Shown: piece by piece, positions 27,301-35,367 of the stretch
Numbering within the stretch: the first letter of the stretch is position 1
Layout: each line of letters starts with the position of its first letter
Source: Streptomyces griseoluteus
Lineage (GTDB): Bacteria > Actinomycetota > Actinomycetes > Streptomycetales > Streptomycetaceae
Length of the DNA: 64,000 nucleotides
Direction: 5' to 3'
Assembly (NCBI RefSeq): GCF_004784465.1
Contig: NZ_SRRU01000005.1
Span: 372,001 to 436,000 of the forward strand
Notes under the pieces: model-generated
The model's input: the letters and a program-made list of their open reading frames with translations, nothing else
What the model was told of the DNA's origin: nothing
Database searches by the model: none
Position numbers and translations under genes: made by a program

Positions 27301-28454
27301 TGGCCGACAACAGCGCACGCCCGCTGGTGCTCACCGGCGGCACCGTGGTGCTGCCCACCGGCGAGGTGCCCGGCGGCCGGGTCGCCGTCGACGGCCGCCG
27401 GATCGCGGAGCGCGCGCCCGAGGGCGCCGACGTGCTCGACGTGACCGGGCACTGGGTGGTCCCCGGCTTCGTGGACCTGCACAACCACGGCGGCGGCGGC
27501 GCGGCCTTCTCCGGCGGCGCCGAGGACGCGCTCACCGCCGTCCGCACGCACCGCGAGCACGGCACCACCACGCTGGTCGCCTCCACCGTCACCGACGACC
27601 TGGACGTACTGGGCCGCCAGGCCGGGATGCTGGCCGAACTGGCCGAGCAGGGCGACATCGCGGGTGTCCACTTCGAGGGGCCGTTCATCTCCCCGTGCCG
27701 CAAGGGCGCGCACTCCGAGGCGCTGCTGCGGGACCCGGACCCGGCCGAGGTCCGCAAGCTGGTCGACGCCGCGCGCGGCCACGCGAAGATGGTCACCCTC
27801 GCCACCGAGCTGCCGGGCGGCCTGGACTCCGTACGCCTCCTCGCCGAGCAAGGGGTGATCGCGGCCGTCGGGCACACCGACGCGAGCTACGAGCAGACGG
27901 TCGCCGCCATCGACGCGGGCGCCACCGTCGCCACCCACCTCTTCAACGCGATGCCCCCCATCGGCCACCGAGCTCCCGGCCCGATCACCGCGCTGCTGGA
28001 GGACGGCCGGGTCACCGTCGAGCTGATCAACGACGGCACCCATCTGCACCCGGCCGCACTGCAGTTGGCCTTCCACCACGCGGGTGCCGAACGCGTCGCC
28101 TTCATCACGGACGCGATGGACGCGGCGGGCTCCGGCGACGGCCGCTATCTGCTCGGCCCGCTGGAGGTCGAGGTGCGCGACGGCGTGGCCCGGCTGGTGG
28201 AGGGCGGCTCGATCGCGGGCTCCACGCTGACCCTGGACCGCGCCTTCCGGCGGGCGGTCACCGTGGACGGCCTCCCGGTCACGGACGTGGTCAAGGCGCT
28301 GTCCGCCAACCCGGCCCGGCTGCTCGGCATGGCGGACCGGGTCGGCTCGCTGGAGCCCGGCAAGGACGCCGACCTCGTGCTGCTGGACGGCGACTTCGCG
28401 CTCAAGGGCGTCATGCGCCGGGGCGAATGGGTGATCACGCCCCAACTGCCCTGA
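27300..28454 (+). CDS. nagA: N-acetylglucosamine-6-phosphate deacetylase
   Basis: 384 aa amidohydrolase. VPGFVDLHNHGGGG gives the N-terminal metal ligands, HFEGPFISP carries the metal-binding Glu, and GHTDASYEQ, THLFNAM, and ITDAMDAAG follow in order. It removes the acetyl group of GlcNAc-6-phosphate to give glucosamine-6-phosphate. The ATG overlaps the last base of the nagK stop codon. An upstream in-frame start would lie within nagK and is not needed. Confidence 0.96.
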   Translation: MADNSARPLVLTGGTVVLPTGEVPGGRVAVDGRRIAERAPEGADVLDVTGHWVVPGFVDLHNHGGGGAAFSGGAEDALTAVRTHREHGTTTLVASTVTDDLDVLGRQAGMLAELAEQGDIAGVHFEGPFISPCRKGAHSEALLRDPDPAEVRKLVDAARGHAKMVTLATELPGGLDSVRLLAEQGVIAAVGHTDASYEQTVAAIDAGATVATHLFNAMPPIGHRAPGPITALLEDGRVTVELINDGTHLHPAALQLAFHHAGAERVAFITDAMDAAGSGDGRYLLGPLEVEVRDGVARLVEGGSIAGSTLTLDRAFRRAVTVDGLPVTDVVKALSANPARLLGMADRVGSLEPGKDADLVLLDGDFALKGVMRRGEWVITPQLP

Positions 28455-28472
28455 TCCGTACCCGGCTTCGTC

Positions 28473-28510
28473 AGACGGCGTCCGTCCCCCAACTGGGCCG
28501 GACGCCGTCT
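28473..28510 (+). terminator. nagKA terminator
   Basis: AGACGGCGTCCG pairs with CGGACGCCGTCT across a 14-base loop, 18 bases past the nagA stop. Transcription of the next kinase probably restarts after it. Confidence 0.85.
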
Positions 28511-28572
28511 CTTTGGCATGATCGGGGCCCCGGAAACCGAGGCGTACGAACCATCGAGGGAGGTCGGACCGG

Positions 28573-29502
28573 GTGATCCTGACGGTCACGCTGAACACCG
28601 CTCTCGACATCACGTACCGCGTGACATCGCTGCGGCCGCACGCCGAGCACCGGGTGTCGGAGGTCGTGGAGCGGCCCGGCGGCAAGGGCGTCAACGTGGC
28701 CCGCGTGCTCGCCGCGCTCGGGTACGCGGTGACGGTCGCCGGTTTCGCGGGCGGCCCGACCGGCCAGGTGCTGCGCCAGCGGCTCGCGGCCGCGCCGGGG
28801 ATCACCGACGCGCTGGTGCCGGTCACCGGCCCGACCCGCCGCACGGTCGCCGTGGTGGACGAACTCACCGGTGACACAACCCAGTTGAACGAGCCCGGCC
28901 CGCACATCGGCGCCGCCGAATGGGCCGCCTTCCTGCGCGCCTACGACACTCTCCTCGCGGACGCCCGGGCGGTCGCCCTCTGCGGCAGCCTGCCACCGGG
29001 CGTGCCGGTGGGCGCGTACGCGGGGCTGATACGGGTGGCCCGGTCGGCCGGGGTGCCGGTGCTGCTGGACACGGGCGGGGAGCCGCTGCGGCGCGGGATC
29101 GCCGCCCGGCCCGACATCGTCAAGCCCAACGCGGCCGAACTGGCCGAACTCACCGGCTCCCACGAGCCGGCCCGCGCCACCCGCGACGCCCGCCGCCGGG
29201 GCGCCCAGTCGGTGGTCGCCTCACTGGGCCCGGACGGCCTGCTGGCCGCGACCCCCGAGGGCCACTGGCGCGCCGCCCCGCCCGCCCGGCTGCGCGGCAA
29301 CCCGACCGGCGCGGGCGACGCGGCGGTGGCGGGCCTGCTGTCGGGCCTGGTCGACGGCCTCCCCTGGCCCGCCCGCCTCACCCGCGCCACCGCCCTCTCG
29401 GCGGCGGCCGTACTGGCGCCCACGGCTGGGGAGTTCGACCCGGCGGACTACGAACGGCTGCTGGCCGCGGCCACGGTGACGGACGAGGAATCGGCGGCGT
29501 AA
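28573..29502 (+). CDS. PfkB family sugar kinase (1-phosphofructokinase-like)
   Basis: 309 aa, from a GTG with GGGAGG upstream. The start MILTVTLNTALDITY and PGGKGVNVARVLAALG match the 1-phosphofructokinase/tagatose-6-phosphate kinase branch. GNPTGAGDAAVAGLLSGL holds the catalytic GAGD near residue 245. It should phosphorylate a sugar phosphate such as fructose-1-phosphate or tagatose-6-phosphate. It follows nagKA but past a terminator. The exact substrate is not certain. Confidence 0.88.
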   Translation: MILTVTLNTALDITYRVTSLRPHAEHRVSEVVERPGGKGVNVARVLAALGYAVTVAGFAGGPTGQVLRQRLAAAPGITDALVPVTGPTRRTVAVVDELTGDTTQLNEPGPHIGAAEWAAFLRAYDTLLADARAVALCGSLPPGVPVGAYAGLIRVARSAGVPVLLDTGGEPLRRGIAARPDIVKPNAAELAELTGSHEPARATRDARRRGAQSVVASLGPDGLLAATPEGHWRAAPPARLRGNPTGAGDAAVAGLLSGLVDGLPWPARLTRATALSAAAVLAPTAGEFDPADYERLLAAATVTDEESAA

Positions 29503-29515
29503 GAGCCGTTACCGG

Positions 29516-30436
29516 CTACCGCCAGCCCTTTTCCAGCCAGAACTGGTCCAGGTTGACGTCGCACTGGTTGCCGCTGCCGCACGAGATGCTGATCGTGTTC
29601 GAGCCCTTCTGGAGCTGGAGGTTGGCCCAGGTGTGGGTCCAGCCGCGCTCCCAGTCGCCCTCGGGGGCGTGGGCGAAGTTCGACATGTTCAGCGGGCGGT
29701 TCTGCGAGGTGCCGTTGATCGTCAGCGTGGTGTTGGCGTCCTTGCCCGGCACGCCGTAGTTGACGTTCAGCGTGTACTTGCCCGGCTTCGGCACGTCCAC
29801 CGTCCAGGTCACCGACGCGCCGACGTGGTTCAGGCCGCCCACGTAGGAGCCGCCCGCCGACTTGGCGCCCTTGATGTCGGAGGCCGGGGCGGCTCCGCCC
29901 GCGAGCTGCACCGAGTCGTCGACCGCGTCGGCCTTCGGCAGCTCGCCGGCCTCGCCGGTGCTGGTCGCCCCCGCGCTCGGCGGGGCCTCCTGCGACTGGG
30001 TCGGGGAGGCGTCCGCCTGGTTGCCGCCCTTGTCGTCGTCGGAGTTGCCGTTGAGCATCGCGATGCCGATGCCGATCACGACCGCCGCGACCACCGCGAT
30101 GGCGCCGATCAGCAGGCCCTTGGTGTTCGGCCCGCGCCGCCCGCCGCCACCGCCGCCGTGCGACGCCTGCCGGGAGGTGGGAGCACCGCCGGGCATCGTC
30201 TCCGGCGCCTGGTAGTGGGCCGCGGTCGTCTGCCCGTAGCCACCCTGCTGCGACGGGGCGGTCTGCTGCGCTTGGCCGTACTGGCGCTCACCGACCGGGC
30301 GCACCCTGTTGACCGCGTTGGGATAGCCGTAACCACCGGACGGCGGCTGGGCCCCCCGGGCCTGGCCGTCGGCGTACAGGTAGCCGAACGGGTCGTCTTC
30401 CTCGGGCTTGCTCGCGCCGTTGTCGCCGGGCGTCAT
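29516..30436 (-). CDS. Membrane-anchored protein with extracellular carbohydrate-binding (CBM35/CBM6-like) domain
   Basis: 306 aa. Residues 1-105 are cytoplasmic, Gly/Gln/Tyr-rich and disordered (GGYGY, QQGGYGQ). One membrane helix lies at about 109-130 (GLLIGAIAVVAAVVIGIGIAML). A Ser/Thr/Pro linker follows, then a beta-sandwich of about 135 residues (VQLAGGAAPASDIKGAKSAG, GGLNHVGASVTWTVDVPKPG, ending CDVNLDQFWLEKGW) that looks like CBM35. It probably binds wall or extracellular glycans from the cell surface. No catalytic domain is present. Confidence 0.82.
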   Translation of the reverse strand: MTPGDNGASKPEEDDPFGYLYADGQARGAQPPSGGYGYPNAVNRVRPVGERQYGQAQQTAPSQQGGYGQTTAAHYQAPETMPGGAPTSRQASHGGGGGGRRGPNTKGLLIGAIAVVAAVVIGIGIAMLNGNSDDDKGGNQADASPTQSQEAPPSAGATSTGEAGELPKADAVDDSVQLAGGAAPASDIKGAKSAGGSYVGGLNHVGASVTWTVDVPKPGKYTLNVNYGVPGKDANTTLTINGTSQNRPLNMSNFAHAPEGDWERGWTHTWANLQLQKGSNTISISCGSGNQCDVNLDQFWLEKGWR

Positions 30437-30589
30437 CCCTGGGTACTCCTCAACAAGTGCGGGCGGGCGGGGTACGGGGTTGGAATGGCGAGCCTACCCT
30501 CCCGCACACCCCGATTCGCTCGGACGGGGGACCCCCGAACGGGCGCCCGAAGCGCGGAGCCCAGCACTGTCAGCGCACTGACCTGCGTT

Positions 30590-32242
30590 TCACCCGGCAC
30601 GCCGATGCTGTTTGGGACGAGATCGTTTCTCAACGTACATCCGCTCGTCGGCGGACTTCAGCACTTCGTCGGCCGTCATCCCGCAGTGCGCCCAGCCGAT
30701 GCCGAAGCTGGCGCCCACCCGGACCGCCCGGCCCTCGGCCCGGATCGGCTGGATGATCTCGTTGCGCAGCCGCACCGCGAGGTCGGCGGCGTCGGCCTGG
30801 CCGAGACCGTCGGCGAGGATCACGAACTCGTCGCCGCCGAGCCGGGCCACGGTGTCGCCGTCCCGCAGTCCCGCGCTGAGCCGGCGGGCCACCTCGATGA
30901 GGACCGCGTCGCCCGCGTTGTGCCCGAAGCGGTCGTTGATCGACTTGAAGCCGTCCAGGTCGCAGAAGAGGACCGCGAGCCCCTTGGTGCCGTCGTCGGG
31001 GCCCTGCTGGGGGGCGACGGCGTGCACATGGTGGTCGAACGTGTCGTACGCCTCCGGGCCCGGCGGGAAGTCGAAGCCGTGGGCGTCGCCGGAGCCGGCC
31101 GGGTGGCCGTAGGCGGCGTCCAGGGAGTCCAGGGCGTCGGGGTGGGCCGGGCGGCGGCACAGCCGGGCGGCGAGCCGGGAGCGCAGCTCGGCGGAGTTGG
31201 GCAGCCCGGTCAGGGAGTCGTGGGAGGCGCGGTGGGCGAGCTGGAGCTCACGGCGCTTGCGCTCCTCTATGTCCTCGACGTGGGTCAGCAGGAAGCGCGG
31301 GCCGTCGGCCGCGTCCGCGACCACGGAGTTGCGCAGCGACACCCATACATAGCTGCCGTCGCGCCGGGCGAGCCGCAGCTCGGCCCGTCCGCCCTCGGCG
31401 GAGGTGCGCATCAGGGTGCCGATGTCCTCGGGGTGGACGAGGTCGGAGAAGGAGTAGCGGCGCATCGCGGAGGCGGGCCGGCCGAGCAGGCGGCACAGGG
31501 CGTCGTTGGTGCGCAGGATGCGGCCGTGCTGGTCGCCGCCCATCTCGGCGATGGCCATGCCCGAGGGGGCGTATTCGAACGCCTGACGGAAGGATTCCTC
31601 ACTGGCCCGCAGGGCCTGCTGGTCGCGTTCCAGACGGACCAGGGCGCGCTGCATGTTGGCGCGGAGGTGGGCGTTGCTGATCGCGATGGCGGCCTGGAAG
31701 GCGTACATCTGCAGGGCCTCGCGGCCCCAGGCGCCGGGGCGCCGGCCGGTGAGGGGGCGGTCGACGGATATGACGCCCAGCAGTCCGCCGCGAGCGCTCC
31801 CCTGGGCGCCGGGGGCGTACATCGGGGCGAAGAGGCGGTCGCCGGGGTGCCACTCGTCGGGAAAGCGGGGCGAGGGGCCCTCGGTGTACCACTGGGGGAC
31901 GTCGTCGTCGTCCAGGACCCAGCCCTCGGTGTGGGGTATGAACACCAGGTCGCCCCAGAGTTCGCCCATGCCCAGGCGGCGGTCCCAGGACTCGCGGGAG
32001 CCGGTGCGGCCGGTGATGAGGGCCTCGGCGGCGGAGTTGCCGGACACGGCGGCGACGACCAGGTCTCCGTCGGGGCGCACAAGGTTGACGCAGGCCATCT
32101 CGTAGCCGAGGGCGGAGACCGCGCCGTCCGCGACGATCTGAAGGGTGTCGGCCTGGCTGCGCGCGGTGTTCATCTCGGCCATGACCTGGTGAAGCTGACG
32201 CAGTGACGTCAGAGGGACGTACGGCTCCTGATCGGTCTCCAT
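30590..32242 (-). CDS. cdgB: Diguanylate cyclase with GAF-PAS-GGDEF architecture, CdgB-like
   Basis: 550 aa, with GGGAGGG before the ATG at 32242. A GAF-like domain (about residues 15-175) is followed by a PAS/PAC domain (about 200-320) and a GGDEF domain with intact LGGDEF and an RDGD inhibitory site five residues before it. It should make cyclic di-GMP from two GTP. About 65 extra residues (His/Pro-rich) are inserted between DSLTGLPNSAEL and the FCDLDGFKSIND strand. The architecture, with a BldD-like box upstream, matches CdgB of Streptomyces, which controls development. No EAL domain is present. Confidence 0.9.
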   Translation of the reverse strand: METDQEPYVPLTSLRQLHQVMAEMNTARSQADTLQIVADGAVSALGYEMACVNLVRPDGDLVVAAVSGNSAAEALITGRTGSRESWDRRLGMGELWGDLVFIPHTEGWVLDDDDVPQWYTEGPSPRFPDEWHPGDRLFAPMYAPGAQGSARGGLLGVISVDRPLTGRRPGAWGREALQMYAFQAAIAISNAHLRANMQRALVRLERDQQALRASEESFRQAFEYAPSGMAIAEMGGDQHGRILRTNDALCRLLGRPASAMRRYSFSDLVHPEDIGTLMRTSAEGGRAELRLARRDGSYVWVSLRNSVVADAADGPRFLLTHVEDIEERKRRELQLAHRASHDSLTGLPNSAELRSRLAARLCRRPAHPDALDSLDAAYGHPAGSGDAHGFDFPPGPEAYDTFDHHVHAVAPQQGPDDGTKGLAVLFCDLDGFKSINDRFGHNAGDAVLIEVARRLSAGLRDGDTVARLGGDEFVILADGLGQADAADLAVRLRNEIIQPIRAEGRAVRVGASFGIGWAHCGMTADEVLKSADERMYVEKRSRPKQHRRAG

Positions 32243-32304
32243 GCTCGCCCTCCCCCTGCTGTCCACAGGCTTTCCGCCACTGAATCACAGCGCGCTGCTC
32301 ACTC

Positions 32305-32319
32305 GGTACACAGGGTCAA
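32305..32319. promoter_or_regulatory. BldD box upstream of cdgB
   Basis: The 15-bp stretch with core ACACAGGGTCA matches 9 of the 10 fixed positions of the BldD consensus (nTnACnCWGnGTnAn). It lies 63 bp upstream of the cdgB start. BldD, whose activity depends on c-di-GMP, is known to target cdgB. Confidence 0.65.
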
Positions 32320-32334
32320 CAATTCCGCACTCCT

Positions 32335-32350
32335 TGTGACTCAAGTCACA
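32335..32350. promoter_or_regulatory. Crp-type palindrome
   Basis: TGTGACTCAAGTCACA has perfect TGTGA/TCACA arms with six-base spacing and also fits the Streptomyces Crp motif GTG-N6-GNCAC. It lies 93 bp upstream of cdgB. Confidence 0.6.
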
Positions 32351-32546
32351 GAAGAAGTTGAACAATTGAGTGCAGTTTCCGCACTTTCCCGTTGCGTTCT
32401 CCGATCGCAAAGGCTGCGAAGTTGCGCATATGCCGCTGGCCGGTCCGGGCGGTCCTTCCGCCACAGGTCCGGTCCTTTGGTCCTAGGTCCGGGTTACGCC
32501 GGAGGCCCGATGCGGCGGACGCGGGCGGCCGATTAGCGTTTGCGGT

Positions 32547-33119
32547 GTGCTGAACCCTCCCTCCCCCACCGCCGCGGCCGCTTCTGTGCATGCTGAAGGG
32601 GTGAGCGACGACGAGTTCCGGGCGGCGATGTCCCGGCTGGCCGCGGGCGTGGTCCTGGTGACCGCGCAGGAACCGCCGCTGGACCCCGACGACCCGTACG
32701 CGCCGGGCGGCGAGGACGCGGGCATGACGGCCACGGCCTTCATGTCGGTCTCGCTGGACCCGCCGCTGGTGCTGGTCAGTCTGCGCACCGGCTCCCGGAT
32801 GGACGACCTGCTGGACGAGCAGCCGCTCTGGGCGGTGTCCGTCCTCGCCGAGCACCAGCGGCAGATCGCGGGGCGATTCGCCATGAAGGGCCGGGTCAGC
32901 GACCGCCTCCTCTTCGCCGACCTCGCCTGCGACCGCGGCGAGGCCACGGGCGCCCCCCTGATCCCCGACGCCCTGGCCACCCTGGAGTGCCGGACCGAGC
33001 AGCGCGTCGAGGCCGGCGACCACACCCTCGTCATCGGCCGCGTCCTGACGGCCCGCGTCCCGAGCGCGGAGGGCGGCCCCCTGCTGTACTACCGGGGGCG
33101 GTACCGGCACTTGGGCTGA
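32547..33119 (+). CDS. Flavin reductase-like domain protein
   Basis: 190 aa. The flavin reductase split-barrel core is visible (FRAAMSRLAAGVVLVTA, MTATAFMSVSLDPPLVLVSL, and FAMKGRVSDRLLF). Such proteins bind FMN and reduce flavin with NAD(P)H, often for a partner monooxygenase. TAGCGT sits exactly seven bases before the GTG at 32547, so a leaderless start is preferred; a later GTG at 32601 is possible. No monooxygenase is adjacent. Confidence 0.85.
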   Translation: MLNPPSPTAAAASVHAEGVSDDEFRAAMSRLAAGVVLVTAQEPPLDPDDPYAPGGEDAGMTATAFMSVSLDPPLVLVSLRTGSRMDDLLDEQPLWAVSVLAEHQRQIAGRFAMKGRVSDRLLFADLACDRGEATGAPLIPDALATLECRTEQRVEAGDHTLVIGRVLTARVPSAEGGPLLYYRGRYRHLG

Positions 33120-33157
33120 GCGCAACCGGCCGGGGGCCGGCGGATGTCCCCTCCCGC

Positions 33158-33616
33158 ATGACCGTCGCCCTCTACATCGCCGCGCTCTGGGCCCCGCTGC
33201 TGATGCCCTGTCTGGCCGCCCCGTCGGCCGTGGCCCTGGCCGTACGCATCCGCACACGCACCTGGGGCCGTGCCTGGTACGCCCCGGACACCGCTCCCAG
33301 CTTCTTACTGGCCCTCATGACCGCCGCCGCGGCCTTCGGCCTCTTCGGCTACGGGGTGGCGTGCGGCTTCTACATCCTCGACCCGGACCAGATGTGTGCG
33401 GCACAGGGCGTGCCCGGCGACCGGATCGTCACGCACGAGACCCTGCCCGTCAGCGCTCAGTGCGTCACCGAGGCGGGCGCGGCGACGGAACTGGTCCCGT
33501 CCTGGGTGAACCCGACGATCTGCCTCTGCCTGCTGGTGTGCGCGGCGTCCGTCACCGCGGGGGCCGCGTCGTTGCTGCGCCGTAGAGAGATGGTGCCCGC
33601 GGACCCCGCTTCGTAG
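33158..33616 (+). CDS. Small membrane protein of unknown function (contains a TTA codon)
   Basis: 152 aa with three predicted membrane segments (about residues 5-28, 48-73, 115-138). The loop between the second and third has three Cys (including DPDQMCAAQG), possibly paired outside the cell. No family is recognised. Codon 50 is TTA (33305-33307), so translation should depend on the bldA tRNA. Start chosen at the ATG before the first hydrophobic segment. Confidence 0.7.
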   Translation: MTVALYIAALWAPLLMPCLAAPSAVALAVRIRTRTWGRAWYAPDTAPSFLLALMTAAAAFGLFGYGVACGFYILDPDQMCAAQGVPGDRIVTHETLPVSAQCVTEAGAATELVPSWVNPTICLCLLVCAASVTAGAASLLRRREMVPADPAS

Positions 33617-33625
33617 GGTGCGCGC

Positions 33626-34090
33626 ATGTCGCCCCGTCTTGCCGAGGTCACACCGGTGAACCTCGAGACCGCCCTGGCCATCCGGGTGCGTCCCGATCAG
33701 GAGCACGCCGTCGAACCGGTCGCACACTCGCTGGCGGAGGCGTACGTGCGCCCCGCCGGGGTGGCCTGGCCGCGGCTGATTCTCGACGGGGACAGGGCGG
33801 TCGGGTTCCTGATGGCCTTTGTGGACATCGACTGGCGCGCGGACGGCGGGAGCCTGCGGCGCTCCGGGCTGTGGCGGCTGAACATCGACGCGGGCCAACA
33901 GGGCAAGGGGTACGGCCGGTTCGCCGTGGAGTCGGTCGCCGCCGAGCTGCGGCGGCGCGGGTGCGGGGAGCTGTACGTCACCTGGCATCCCGGCGCGGAC
34001 GGGCCCGGCGAGTTCTACCGGCGGCTCGGCTTCCGTACGACCGACGAGACGAGCGGGGGCCAGACGGTCGGGGTGCTCGACCTGGGCTAA
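33626..34090 (+). CDS. GNAT family N-acetyltransferase
   Basis: 154 aa. The acetyl-CoA loop is QQGKGYGRFAVESV (about residues 88-101), preceded by the LWRLNIDAGQ strand and followed by YVTWHPGADGPGEFYRRLGFR. It transfers acetyl from acetyl-CoA to an amine not identifiable here; the layout resembles spermidine/aminoglycoside-type enzymes. TAGGGT lies six bases before the ATG (leaderless). Its stop overlaps the convergent arfB stop by four bases. Confidence 0.88.
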   Translation: MSPRLAEVTPVNLETALAIRVRPDQEHAVEPVAHSLAEAYVRPAGVAWPRLILDGDRAVGFLMAFVDIDWRADGGSLRRSGLWRLNIDAGQQGKGYGRFAVESVAAELRRRGCGELYVTWHPGADGPGEFYRRLGFRTTDETSGGQTVGVLDLG

Positions 34091-34515
34091 CCCCAGTCCC
34101 GGCCGGAGCGGCCGCGCTTGGTGTCGGCGCGCTGCTTCTTCTCCCTGAGCCGGCGTTCGTTGATGCCGCGTGGGATGCGGGTGGGGCGGCGGGGCTTGGG
34201 CGGGGGTGCGGTGGCCTCGGCGAGGAGGGCGGCGAGGCGTACGGCGGCGGTCTCCCGGTTGCGCCACTGCGAGCGGTGCTCGGAGGACCGTACGACGATC
34301 ACACCGTCCACCAGGCGCCCGGCCAGGCGTTCGAGCGCGCGTTCCTTCCACACGGGGGGCAGTGCCTCGGTGCGGGCGAGGTCGAAGCGCAGCTCCACCT
34401 GGGAGTCGCTGGTGTTGACGTGCTGGCCGCCGGGCCCGGAAGACCGCGAGAAACGCCAGTTCAGCTCGGCCTCGGGAAGCGAGACCGAGCCGCGGATGAG
34501 ATAGGGCCCGGACAT
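34087..34515 (-). CDS. arfB: Peptidyl-tRNA hydrolase ArfB (ribosome rescue)
   Basis: 142 aa from the ATG at 34515; an ATG at 34542 is possible. The catalytic SSGPGGQHVNTSDSQVELRF contains the GGQ motif of class I release factors. The C-terminal basic tail (RREKKQRADTKRGR-like, Lys/Arg-rich) inserts into the empty mRNA channel. It frees peptides from ribosomes stalled without a stop codon. Length and tail are typical of ArfB/YaeJ. Confidence 0.92.
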   Translation of the reverse strand: MSGPYLIRGSVSLPEAELNWRFSRSSGPGGQHVNTSDSQVELRFDLARTEALPPVWKERALERLAGRLVDGVIVVRSSEHRSQWRNRETAAVRLAALLAEATAPPPKPRRPTRIPRGINERRLREKKQRADTKRGRSGRDWG

Positions 34516-34700
34516 GCGTCCCATGTTCCCGGCTCCGGGCACTCCGAGTCACCCCGATTTCCGGCGCGCCTGCCGACGGCGGCGGAGCAGCTCGGTAAAA
34601 AAGGTAAAGCGGGGCGGAACCTGAGGCACCCCTCCCGCCGTTCTACCCGGTGACGTAGCTTCGTCGGCACAGATACTCAAAAGGGAAGGGACTCCCGATC

Positions 34701-35276
34701 ATGGCTGTAAGCCTGTCCAAGGGTGGCAACGTCTCGCTCACCAAGGAGGCACCGGGCCTGACCGCCGTCACCGTGGGCCTCGGCTGGGACGTCCGCACCA
34801 CCACCGGCACGGACTTCGACCTGGACGCCTCCGCCATCGCGGTCAACGGCCAGGGCAAGGTCTACTCCGACCAGCACTTCGTCTTCTTCAACAACAAGCA
34901 GACGCCGGACAGCTCCATCGTCCACACCGGTGACAACCGCACGGGCGAGGGCGCGGGCGACGACGAGGCGATCAACGTCAACCTTGCCGCCCTCCCGGCC
35001 GACGTGGAGAAGATCGTCTTCCCGGTCTCCATCTACGACGCCGAGAACCGCGGCCAGAACTTCGGCCAGGTCCGCAACGCCTACATCCGCATCGTCAACC
35101 AGGCGGGCGGCGCGGAGATCGCCCGCTACGACCTCTCCGAGGACGCGGCCACCGAGACCGCCATGGTCTTCGGCGAGCTGTACCGCAACGGTGCGGAGTG
35201 GAAGTTCCGTGCCGTCGGCCAGGGTTACGCCTCCGGCCTGGTCGGCATCGCCCAGGACTTCGGCGTGAACGTCTGA
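34701..35276 (+). CDS. TerD family stress protein
   Basis: 191 aa, full length. GLGWDVR, FDLDASA, and [19 protein letters not shown] hold the acidic residues that bind calcium in TerD proteins. It has the family end ([15 protein letters not shown]). AAGGGAAGG precedes the ATG. TerD proteins are linked to tellurite resistance, and in Streptomyces also to calcium and development. No other ter genes lie here. Confidence 0.95.
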   Translation: MAVSLSKGGNVSLTKEAPGLTAVTVGLGWDVRTTTGTDFDLDASAIAVNGQGKVYSDQHFVFFNNKQTPDSSIVHTGDNRTGEGAGDDEAINVNLAALPADVEKIVFPVSIYDAENRGQNFGQVRNAYIRIVNQAGGAEIARYDLSEDAATETAMVFGELYRNGAEWKFRAVGQGYASGLVGIAQDFGVNV

Positions 35277-35288
35277 GAGCGGTTGCCG

Positions 35289-35318
35289 CCCGGCTCCGGG
35301 GTCTGCCCCGGGGCCGGG
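35289..35318 (+). terminator. terD terminator
   Basis: CCCGGCTCCGGGG faces CCCCGGGGCCGGG across a four-base loop, starting 13 bases past the stop of the TerD gene. Confidence 0.8.
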
Positions 35319-35367
35319 TCACCGAATTCCCCCGGCTGAGGCGGGCGCGCGCGTTAGCGTGCGGCGG

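Larger units (their letters stand above)
32243..32546. other. Divergent regulatory region between cdgB and the flavin reductase gene
   Basis: About 304 bp without a gene, lower in GC than the flanks. It contains a BldD-like box, a Crp-like palindrome, and at the right end the TAGCGT -10 element for the leaderless flavin reductase gene. Confidence 0.7.
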
